From Amphimedon queenslandica (taxonomy: Eukaryota; Porifera; Demospongiae; Haplosclerida; Niphatidae), in assembly GCF_000090795.2 (NCBI RefSeq), contig NW_003546353.1:153950-217949 (forward strand): a DNA stretch of 64,000 nt, given 5' to 3'. The translations under genes were made by a program, and so were the position numbers. Position 1 is the first letter of the stretch. Each line of letters starts with the position of its first letter. The notes under the pieces were generated by a model. The model did no database searches. It was not told where the DNA came from and worked only from the letters and a program-made list of their open reading frames with translations. This document shows, piece by piece, positions 1-12,400 of the stretch.

Positions 1-1017
1 GGCTATAGTCCATGGTTTTTTCAAAAAATGGCTCCGAAATCACCCCAAAGTTTTTATTACATTTTCTGATACATATTGATGTCCTTATGCTGTGTAGAAA
101 GTTTGAGCTCATTCCGACTTTAATTTTTCGAGTTACGGCCATTTTAAGAAAATGCCAAAAATCTGAAAAATACCCAAGGCTATAGCCCATGGTTTTTTCC
201 AAAAAATGGCTCCGAAATCACTCCAATTTTTTATTACATTTTCTGATACATATTAATGTCCTTATGCTGTGTAGAAAGTTTGAGCTGATTCCGACTTCAA
301 TTTTTCGAATTATGGCCATTTTAAGAAAATGCCAAAAATCTGAAAAATACCCAAGGCTATTATAGTCCATGGTTTTTCAAAAAATGGCTCCGAAATCACC
401 CCAAATTTTTATTACATTTTCTGATACATATTAATGTCCTTATGCTGTGTAGAAAGTTTGAGCTCATTCCGACTTCAATTTTTCGAATTATGGCCATTTT
501 AAGAAAATGCCAAAAATCTGAAAAATACCCAAGGCTATAGTCCATGGTTTTTTCAAAAAATGGCTCCGAAATCACCCCAAATTTTTATTACATTTTCTGA
601 TACATATTGATGTCCTTATGCTGTGTAGAAAGTTTGAGCTCATTCCGACTTCAATTTTTCGAGTTATGGCCATTTTAAGAAAATGCCAAAAATCTGAAAA
701 ATACCCAAGGCTATAGCCCATGGTTTTTTCCAAAAAATGGCTCAAAAATCACCCCAAATTTTTATTACATTTTCTGATACATATTAATGTCCTTATGCTG
801 TGTAGAAAGTTTGAGTTGATTCCGACTTCAATTTTTCGAATTATGGCCATTTTAAGAAAATGCCAAAAATCTGAAAAATACCCAAGGCTATAGCCCATGG
901 TTTTTTCCAAAAATGGCTCCGAAATCACCCCAAATTTTTATTACATTTTTTGATACATATTGATGTCCTTATGCTGTGTAGAAAGTTTGAGCTGATTCCG
1001 ACTTCAATTTTCCAAGC
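1..1017 (+). repeat. 178-bp satellite array, family A (about 5.7 copies)
   Basis: Tandem copies of a unit of about 178 bp, with the landmark GGCTATAG(T/C)CCATGG recurring near positions 1, 178, 354, 534, 709 and 888. Each unit also holds a conserved stretch with TGTGTAGAAAGTTTGAGCT. Copies differ by a few percent. The array probably lies in an intron or just 3' of the visible part of the AHCYL gene. The same family recurs near 10.2-11.15, 34.1-34.65 and 58.0-58.57 kb. No protein is encoded. Confidence 0.95.
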
Positions 1018-1052
1018 TACAATGTACATCTCATCATTCAGTGTACATTAAC

Positions 1053-1213
1053 TAGTATATTAACCCAGTATATTAACCAGTATATTAACCAGTATATTAA
1101 CCAGTATATTGACCAGTATATTAACCAGTATATTAACCAGTATATTGACCAGTATATTAACCAGTATATTAACCAGTATATTGACCAGTATATTAACCAG
1201 TATATTGACCTGA
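1053..1213. repeat. 12-bp minisatellite
   Basis: About 13 tandem copies of a 12-bp unit of the form CCAGTATATTAA, with TTGA variants, directly after the 178-bp array. A looser, related AT-rich stretch of GTAAACAGTATA-type units follows at about 1519-1645 inside an AHCYL intron. Simple noncoding repeats. Confidence 0.9.
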
Positions 1214-1327
1214 GTAGCAGAAGTGATTGAGAAGACTAGTGAAGGAACTCTTGAACAAACTTGATTGACCAGCTTACCCTAATGTACATTAACTCAGTAT
1301 AATAATCACACAATATATCATTCTCAC

Positions 1328-4185
<2,858 letters not shown>

Positions 4186-4257
4186 GGTGTTGAAGAAAAG
4201 GAGCGAGAAGTGAAGTAGGTGTGGTCCCTATATTTCAGCCACGCCTCTTTCCTTTGC
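4186..4257. promoter_or_regulatory. Bidirectional promoter, AHCYL / TBC1D19
   Basis: Only 72 bp separate the two divergent start codons, so both genes must be driven from this spacer or from their own 5' ends. No TATA box is obvious. Inference from spacing. Confidence 0.6.
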
Positions 4258-7120
4258 ATGATGGAGGATTCATACTTTGTTGCTGAGATACAGAAAGGGC
4301 TTACAGACAATGGAGTCCTGTCTTATATGAGAGGACAGATATGGAAAGAGGTTGCTGCAGCTAGAGAACTTCCAAGTGACGCTGAAGGACTGGAGATATT
4401 TATAAGGAAAACACTACAGACCTCTTGTTAGTTATTTATGAAACTATTATGACTATTTCTTATTTCATAGCTCTTGAGGTAGCTCTGAAGAATGCAGTTT
4501 ATATAGAGAAGTTAAGGTATTGCTTGCTAGATATATATAATTATACATGAACTGTACGTGTATCCTGTACTATTGTATTGTACTAACTGAATGAACACAA
4601 AAGATGAAAATGTTTTCACGCAGTTCAATAACAATGTAACACAAAAGGAAAGCAATTGAATTAACAAAGCAGACAACATTATTGACAAGAGAGTACATTG
4701 GGTTATGGCTCCCTCCTCTATGTGTATATACTGTCTTCTCTTATAGTATACTTAGTATACTTAGGCCACGTTTACACTACTCCGTTTTCATTAGAAAACG
4801 GAGACTGTTAGTCACGGATACGGGTTTCGTTTACACTAAAACGCATGAAAATGGATACTTATCTGGAGACACGAATACCTAAGGGGATACTTATAAGTTC
4901 CAATGAAAACGCAGCTGCTGGACTAATGTAAACACCTGAAAACAGTAATAGCAAAAACTATTCGGATTCAGTGGAGCGGAGTAGTGTAAACGTGGCCTTA
5001 ATGTAGTCAGCTTCCTTCATCATCATCATCATCATTATTATTATTATTATTATTGATAATAATAGATTATCTGAGACAACTCCATTTATACTTCAAGCGA
5101 TTGGTCCCCTACCCACAGACTATGATCAGTTTGAACCATTAGAATATGTCAGAGAAGCTCAGCTACATTTACATGACAGACTAAATGGAGGAATAAAGGC
5201 ACTTCATAAAATAACAGGACTACCTCTTTATGCCGAAGTATAGCTGTATAATATTATAATAATAACTTTATTTATTGTTTTATTAATAATAAGAGGACGT
5301 CAGCTGAAAGTGAGCAATTGCGAAAAAAGTGGCAATCAATAGGTTCACTGAAATATGGTTCGTTATTATTTTATTTATTTATTTATTTTATTTATTTATT
5401 TGTAGATCACAGTCAGTTAAATTCACTGTATACACATGTAGAAATTCTTAACTCTATCATACACATAACTAATCCAAACTCTTCAGTTGATCAGTAATAT
5501 ATACTCCTCTCTCTCTCCCTCATTCTCTCCTTGTCTTAACTATAGAGCTGTCAGTACAGGTCGATTAGTGAAACTGCACATGAACTGTAAATCATTAATT
5601 AATTTAGTATGTTACCTATTTTTACTCATTAATTTTTAAATATTTTAAACACAGAAGGACCAATATTCACAGCTTCATCCTAGTGACTTTGAAGGTTAGT
5701 ATTATTATTATTATTAGTATTATTATTTATTTCATGTAGCATTATCCTCATCATCAGTGGAAACGAGTAACTTGTCATGGACAGTCAATGCAGTAATTAT
5801 TAGTTTATTTCGTAGTCATAAAGACTGGACTCTATCATTCAGCATTGCAAGTCTGTAGAGTTGGATGTACCAATGAACACAGAAGCATCATTTGGAGTAT
5901 GGCACTTGGCATTGACATCAACCTACCTCAGGTAATTCATTCTGGGTATCTGTTTTTATAATTATTGGTGTTGGGGTTCTTTTTAGCATTCATTTCATCT
6001 TGAAAATTTAAAGACTCAAGTTTTAAGATATAGGATATTACAAGATGACCTAATAATTAAAGTATATACTGTACAATGCTTAGTATGCCTTAGGCTGTAC
6101 ATGCATTGTATCAAAAGGACATTAAGACTGTCACTATGAATGACGTGGAGTTCTTTGTATTTGAAGACATCTTAGTTCAAGTGAGAGAGAGAGAAAGAGG
6201 AAGATGAATTATTTATTATTAAATATAAAAGGTCCTTCTCTGCTTATTGAGAGACCAGAGTGAGTCATTTGGTAGAAGGAGCTATCACTTATTACCATAT
6301 AGGAAGTTTTCAATCCTTGGTTAGTATATCATGTACCTACATTAATAACGAATCTCACTATTAGTTGGTCCTCTCTGCTACTTGTATCAAGATACAGAGA
6401 AGTTGTATGCAATGTTTAAAGTCATGTATTCAAGGTATGGTATGATAATGGAGGTATAGGTTAATTTTAAAATAGGTACTTTTCGCTATTGCACATTCTC
6501 ACATCAAAAGAAAAGGTTCAATATTAATAAATTTATGATTGTTTCATTCCACTGTATGTGACAGGGTAGCATTGGCCTCTGCTGTCTGTTTGAGAATTTG
6601 ATGTTATCAAGAATTCCTGAGCTATTTCAGTACCTCATTCTGATAGGATCACATCCGTCAGTAACTATTAGGAGGATTAAGTATATTATGTTGTTTTTGT
6701 AGGCTGAAGATAGTTTTCCCTTGGTTCCTGACTGGTTTTGTTGGTTACTTATCGGTAGAGCAGATATTCATACTGTGGGATTTTATAATAGGTTATGAAT
6801 CGTTAGAAATATTAGCAGGTAATGACATTGTATTGCTCCATACCAGCAGTGTTTTATACAAAGAATAGTTCTTGCTGCAGCCATCATGGAGTTTCGTGCT
6901 AAGAGTCTATTCCAAGTATCATCAGCAGGAGACATAGAGGTTTGAAGTTAATTTGGCAAATTTGTGGCCATGCGCCATTGAGCATGTACATAATACCCAA
7001 ATTACCAGCTGTAAACTATACTATCATTTTATTCTTTCTTCTTCCATTATTTAGGCTGTACTGTCTGACTTAAGGAACATAACCATATTACCTCTTATAC
7101 AACAAACTCTATTTTTATAA
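4258..7120 (+). CDS. TBC1D19: TBC domain family member 19 (Rab GAP-like)
   Basis: About 16 short exons from ATG 4258 (a second ATG follows directly) to the TAA at 7118-7120. Recognised by the N-terminal GQIWKEVAAAREL segment, then GLPLYAE (5230), ITNPNSS (5480), the TBC start GCTNEHRSIIW (5870-5900), NDVEFFVFEDILVQ (6140-6180), IGLCCLFENL (6570), YLSVEQIFILWD (6750) and the C-terminal LPLIQQTLFL, all in the order of vertebrate TBC1D19. TBC proteins usually speed GTP hydrolysis by Rabs. The segment where the catalytic arginine motif IxxDxxR is expected reads VLRYRILQDDLIIK (about 6015-6063), so the classical arginine finger is not evident. The intron at 4520-5067 holds a MITE. Confidence 0.93.
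4764..4997. mobile_element. MITE with 21-bp terminal inverted repeats
   Basis: A 234-bp element begins with GGCCACGTTTACACTACTCC and ends with the exact reverse complement (21 bp including the next G). It is flanked on both sides by TTA (4761-4763 and 4998-5000), a likely target-site duplication. Too short to encode a transposase. A 3-bp TTA duplication fits PIF/Harbinger-like movement, but the family assignment is inference. It sits in an intron of TBC1D19. Confidence 0.88.
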
Positions 7121-7458
7121 TAATAATAATATTAAACTACATAACTCCGTTGCGTTCACAAGACGTGTTGAATGAATTGTTTCTGTAATTCCCAGCTCTT
7201 GCTAAATGCTGTAGTTCACAAGAGGAGGACATTTTAAATGTCACACTATGCATCTCTTACTTCTGAAAACTTTTGAGATTTCCCGTGAAAGGTGCTTGGG
7301 CAAGTTTCTGCTGACGGTACTAAAGAACTAAAAGAAATTGTTTAGCTTGGAGCTGACCATATTGGAACACTGACCCATAGGTGTTTGATGAAGTCATGTA
7401 CATTGGGTGCTGTATGTTGGTGGCTTTCTCTTGTGTTTCTGAACAATATAAAGTACAT
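7121..7458. other. Tail-to-tail intergenic spacer, no gene seen
   Basis: Sequence between the TBC1D19 stop and the stop of the small minus-strand gene. A short TAA/TAT run opens it. No open frame of note, RNA gene or repeat family member was recognised. It presumably holds both 3' UTRs. Confidence 0.6.
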
Positions 7459-7713
7459 TTAAGATACTCTGGAGTGTTTACTTGGCTCAGTCACTAGATT
7501 TGAAGCATGTTTAGTGAATCTCTTGTCACAGGAGAAGACTGGGTTACCAGGATTCACAGTGTGAATATCTGCAAAGAAACACCTCAACATAAGGATATAG
7601 CTATTCAGGAACATACCAACTTTATGGCTGCTTCCATTAGCCCCGGAGCTAGCCTGTAATGTAACTACTGCTTCTTGCTCAGAGGACTTTTGTTCATCGG
7701 CCATTGTTGCCAT
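7459..7713 (-). CDS. Small uncharacterised protein, about 68 aa, two exons
   Basis: The start is at ATG 7713 (a second ATG in frame at 7704) and the stop TAA at 7459. The frame is open throughout, but a good intron (GTATGT...TTTGCAG, about 48 bp near 7575-7622) would fuse SSHKV to DIHTVNPGNPVFSC. The spliced product is hydrophilic, with an acidic, Ser-rich N-terminus (MADEQKSSEQEA) and a basic C-terminal half (KRFTKHASNLV). No signal peptide or membrane segment. I do not recognise the family. Support comes from the intact intron, the clean frame and the divergent pairing with TMEM161, whose start is 75 bp away. Confidence 0.6.
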   Translation of the reverse strand: MATMADEQKSSEQEAVVTLQASSGANGSSHKVGMFLNSYILMLRCFFADIHTVNPGNPVFSCDKRFTKHASNLVTEPSKHSRVS

Positions 7714-7788
7714 GGAGACATTAGACCACGCCTACTACAAGCCACGCCTACCCACGTGTAGTGCTTTGGAGCTCCAGCTATAGAAAGA
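7714..7788. promoter_or_regulatory. Bidirectional promoter, small gene / TMEM161
   Basis: 75 bp between divergent start codons, GC-richer than its surroundings, with CCACGCC repeats and a CACGTG E-box at about 7753. Inference from spacing and composition. Confidence 0.5.
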
Positions 7789-9150
7789 ATGGCCTTGTTT
7801 GGGTTTAATGTCGTTTTAACAATGATTGTAGCTAGCGTCATACATAAACTAGGGCCCCACTACTCCTTTGGTCGCTGGTTCCTCACTCGAGGCCTCCATT
7901 ATTACACTGTTCCTGTGGATTCCATCCTCATATCTCACGTGGCCACTCACAACTCAGAAACTTCTAAAAAGATACCCAAATCCCTGCCATTGGACTCTAG
8001 CCTCTACTTAAAAAGGATAGGCCCCATCCCATTGACCCCAATGCCCATTAACTATGCTGTCATACTCCTCACCTTCTACTACAAGGAGTGCAAGTGGATA
8101 CTTGATCTCTTCATGGCCGTCCTTTTTGTGACTTTGGTTACTTTTGTTGTGTACATTTTTAATCCGGTTTGGCACTGCTCACAAGTCAATATGAGCAGTG
8201 TGTGGATTGGTTTCATATTCATGTACACGCTGATTCAACTTTATAAACTATCAACGGTCTACTTGTCATCAGAGCTTCCTAAGGAGAGAATTACTTTAGT
8301 TGTTTTGTCTCTTTTCCTCTTTGTTTGTATACTGGCCTTCTTGCCACTGGATGGAAGTGTCTTTGATTTCAAACTTTATTTAGGATACATTGACTTCATT
8401 AATGGGCTATTGATCACCCTCACTCCAGCTGTCATTAATAATACCAATATTCATACGATAGACAGAGCAACGGTTGAAAGTTACGTACCTTTCAAGCTAT
8501 ACTTATTAATGATTGTATCTATTGGGACTTATGTTGGATTTGTGCTTGTGTTTCCGGTACTTAATTACACAAAGCTTCATTTTGAGACGGTTAATGATTC
8601 CAAAGGATTAGTGTTACGCACACTCCTTCATATTAATTACATATTTCCATTGGTTACCCTCACTCTTTGGTTTAGAACTATCGCCTGGAACGACGAGGCT
8701 CTCCCGCCCAATGCTATTCCTGTTAATCCTGTCTATCGATTTCTATTAGTGATAGTTCTTTGTTGTCTCAGACTATCTCTCTTTCAGCTCCACATGAAGA
8801 CATACCTTGCTCGAGCTAAAGACAGTTTGAATAACCTGAGGTCTACAAAGCCAAGAGTAACTGTTGGAGACTTTAAACTGAAAGTGAAAAGCATCTTCAG
8901 TTTTTATGGAGGAGCTTCACTTCAGTACTTTGGTCCAGTAATCTTCCTAACTACAATACAGCTGTTGTATTTGATCTCATCTTCTTACCTTGATATATTG
9001 GACTGTTCTCAATTTCACAAGATGAGAGATGCTAGGGGTGTCTTTTATCTCTCAGTCTATCGCTATCCGTTATCTTTCTTGACCTGGTGGGTCCTTTTTG
9101 TCCTCTTCTTTGTCTCTAGTGCTGGCTCACTCATTGATGCAGCAATATGA
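7789..9150 (+). CDS. TMEM161: TMEM161-family multi-pass membrane protein
   Basis: A single exon of 453 codons. The N-terminus MALFGFNVVLTMIVAS and the following HKLGPHYSFGRWFL closely follow vertebrate TMEM161A/B, as do LLHINYIFPL (about residue 283), CLRLSLFQLHMKTYL (about 325) and the C-terminal SFLTWWVLFVLFF. About eight hydrophobic segments can be read. The length is close to the 480-residue vertebrate proteins. The family is membrane-resident; TMEM161B is linked to cardiac rhythm and brain development in vertebrates, with an unclear biochemical role. It is intronless, unlike most neighbours. It ends tail-to-tail with the Tudor gene. Confidence 0.95.
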   Translation: MALFGFNVVLTMIVASVIHKLGPHYSFGRWFLTRGLHYYTVPVDSILISHVATHNSETSKKIPKSLPLDSSLYLKRIGPIPLTPMPINYAVILLTFYYKECKWILDLFMAVLFVTLVTFVVYIFNPVWHCSQVNMSSVWIGFIFMYTLIQLYKLSTVYLSSELPKERITLVVLSLFLFVCILAFLPLDGSVFDFKLYLGYIDFINGLLITLTPAVINNTNIHTIDRATVESYVPFKLYLLMIVSIGTYVGFVLVFPVLNYTKLHFETVNDSKGLVLRTLLHINYIFPLVTLTLWFRTIAWNDEALPPNAIPVNPVYRFLLVIVLCCLRLSLFQLHMKTYLARAKDSLNNLRSTKPRVTVGDFKLKVKSIFSFYGGASLQYFGPVIFLTTIQLLYLISSSYLDILDCSQFHKMRDARGVFYLSVYRYPLSFLTWWVLFVLFFVSSAGSLIDAAI

Positions 9151-9411
9151 ACAGCTGGTGGACACACTCTAATTATTAGTTGCTAAGTATTTTTGAGTTA
9201 ATATACGTACATGTGTTATAATACTATTATTATTATTATGTACATCTCAAATTTTGATAAATGAGATTCTATTCACTATTTTAGTCTACCTTCCATCAGC
9301 ATGCAAGTGATTGGTTCACGCCATTATTGAAATTGAAATGATTAAATAGAATCAAAAGAATACAGTCAACCTATTTTAGAAGTACATTTATAAAAAGATG
9401 ACCAACTCCAT

Positions 9412-12400
9412 TTAACCAGGCATCAGTTGTACTGCCAATCTCTTCTTTACCTTCTCCTTTGGGCGGCCATTCTTCTTATTCTCAAACTCTTTTCCAATTA
9501 TAGTCTCATTCAGTGACACTCCTGTACTCTGAAGATCATGTAGTTCAACCCCAAGGATACCATTACTGTTTCTAGTAGGACATGCAATTTCAATAAGTGA
9601 TACAATACTATCTTACCTCCACATCACTCGAGCAAAGAGTAGCCTATCCTTCACTAAATCTTCAAACATTTTCCTAAATTAAGAAAACATTAATTATTGC
9701 ACATAACAAAAGCACACAATTAACACACTTGGTTCTATCAGTGGGCATGCTCTCCATTGAAAGGTTAGGATTGTAGAGTTGACATTCGACTGCTTGAACT
9801 GGCAAATGAACAAACTCTGGAGCTATAGTCCTTATCCTTTCCTGATCAACCAATTCAGAATAACCAATATCAATGTAAAAAACCTGAAAATATAATTCCA
9901 AAAATAAAGGAACATTAAAACATGACACTACCATTAGTATGCAGGATATTAAAAGACATGACACTACCATTAGTATGCAGAATATTAAAAGGTGTAAATG
10001 ACTGAATGATGACACACTTACCTCAATGCTAGCTCCTTGCTGATCCTTAGCAATGGCTCTGTACCAATGGTTGTCCCTCTCACTCCAAACAGCAACCAAC
10101 TCACCAATAGTGGGAGGGACGAAGGACTGGGCAGCTCTCCCCTGTTCCTTATAATACTCACTACAAAATGAAATTATAAATTTATAAGGACATCAATATG
10201 TATCAGGAAATGTAATAAAAATTTGGAATGATTTTGGAGCCATTTTTTGAAAAAAACCATGGGCTATAGCCTTGGGTATTTTTCAAAATTTTGGCATTTT
10301 CTTAAAATGGCCGTAACTCGAAAAACTCAAGTCGGAATTGACTCAAACTTTCTACACAGCATAAGTACATCAATATGTATCAGAAAATGTAATAAAAATT
10401 TGGAGTGATTTTGGAGCCATTTTTTGAAAAAAACCATGGGCTATAGCCTTGGGTATTTTTCAAAATTTTGGCATTTTCTTAAAATGGCCGTAACTCGAAA
10501 AACTCAAGTCGGAATTGACTCAAACTTTCTACACAGCATAAGTACATCAATATGTATCAGAAAATGTAATAAAAATTTGGAGTGGTTTCAGAGCCATTTT
10601 TTGGAAAAAAACCATGGGCTATAGCCTTGGGTATTTTTCAGAATTTTGGCATTTTCTAAAATGGCCGTAACTCGAAAAATTTAAGTCGGAATCGACTCAA
10701 ACTTTCTACACAGCATAAGGGCATCAATATGTATCAGAAAATGTAAAAAAAATTTGGAGTGATTTTTGGCCATTTTTTGGAAAAAACCATGGGCTATAGC
10801 CTTGGGTATTTTTCAAAATTTTGGCATTTTCTTAAAATGGCCGTAACTCGAAAAATTCAAGTCGGAATTGACTCAAACTTTATACATAGCATAAGGGCAT
10901 CAATATGCATCAGAAAATGCAATAAAAATTTGGGGTGATTTCGGAGCCATTTTTTGAAAAAAAATCATGGGCTATAGCTTTGGGTATTTTTCAAATTTTT
11001 GGCATTTTCTTAAAATGGCCATAACTCGAAAAATTTAAGTCGGAATTGACTCAAACGTTATACACAGCATAAGGACATCAATATGTATCAGAAAATGTAA
11101 TAAAAATTCGGGGTGAATTCGGAGCAATTTTTTGGGGAAAAAACCATGGGTTATATTATATAAAATTTTGCTACTTAAGAAAATGAAATTTTAAAAAGGA
11201 AATGATGTACATGTGACAGTACATTAGACAATGCATGCTTACTCCATTTCTTGTTGTAGCATCAGAAACTTTGATCTAATGTACTTGCTTTGTATTTTAG
11301 AACCTGTCGTGAAATGTATCTGAAACTAATAATATTCTTCCCTTGTTATACTTAATAATAATAATAAATAATTATAGTAATAATAATTAATAATAATAAT
11401 TCAATTAATGTTAACTAGACGAACCTTTCATTAGGACTTCAGCTGGCCCCATGATGTGAACCATAAAACAATTAATTGACTGGATGGTTGTCACGACAAC
11501 AATAATCATTGACCCGACAGGAGGGAGAGAAGGAACTGCTGGAGACTTGAAAGTGTCTTGCAGACATTGTTCAACCCCACCTAAAGTGTATCATATTTAC
11601 TAATACTCATTACAATACATGGTATAAGTTTAAGACCATTGTAACAGCCATACCTTCATGGACATGTTGATATCTGCATCGGTCACCATCATAACATCCT
11701 TGTGGTGTATTATAGAAACGACAGACCTTATTATTAGTGCTCTCTAATTAGAATAACAAAATACAATGACACTAGTGGCATTGAATGAAGGAAAGGCTCT
11801 TCATTATACTATACTCAGTCTTACTATACCATTAATACATCAGTCTTACTGTATCCCAGAAGAGCTGATCCTACGTCTTCATCGTCAATATCAATAACAT
11901 TCCTTTGACTTAGAAAATCTGTGACCATTGGATTCCAGTTATTAAAAAACTCATCATCGTCAGGACTGCTTGAGTCACGATCACTAGAAGCACCTGGAAG
12001 AAATAATATAATTATACAATCCAGAAAAATTTCAATTAAAATTATATTTTTTAACAAATTTTTTCAGTTTCTAAAAATTTGATAAAACGCCCACACACTA
12101 TAGTAGTTTAAATCTATACAAACCTTCAGTAAACAGAGCTAGTCCAGCTTTAGCTAATTTCTTATTAATAAGATTCTTTTCCTCATCGTAAAGTAATACC
12201 AAATAAACAGGACCAATACAGGAACCAGCAGAAACTGAAATAAAATGATAATAATTAATAATAAGTGACAGCAATATTGATTACAATAACAGCTCACCAG
12301 CTTTATCAGTAACCACACCCAACAATAACTTATTCCGAACTAATCCATCAAAATACTGAACCACTTCATTTGACCAAGACCTAGTATTATGAACCAGAGC

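Noticed and set aside
1-1017. Possible hammerhead ribozyme in the 178-bp satellite (CTGATAC and GAAA present)
   Set aside because: The core CTGANGA is not met (CTGATAC) and no three-stem arrangement around a cleavage site could be drawn.
4682-4882. 66-codon frame crossing the left end of the MITE
   Set aside because: Runs through the terminal repeat of a noncoding element and into an intron; no similarity recognised.
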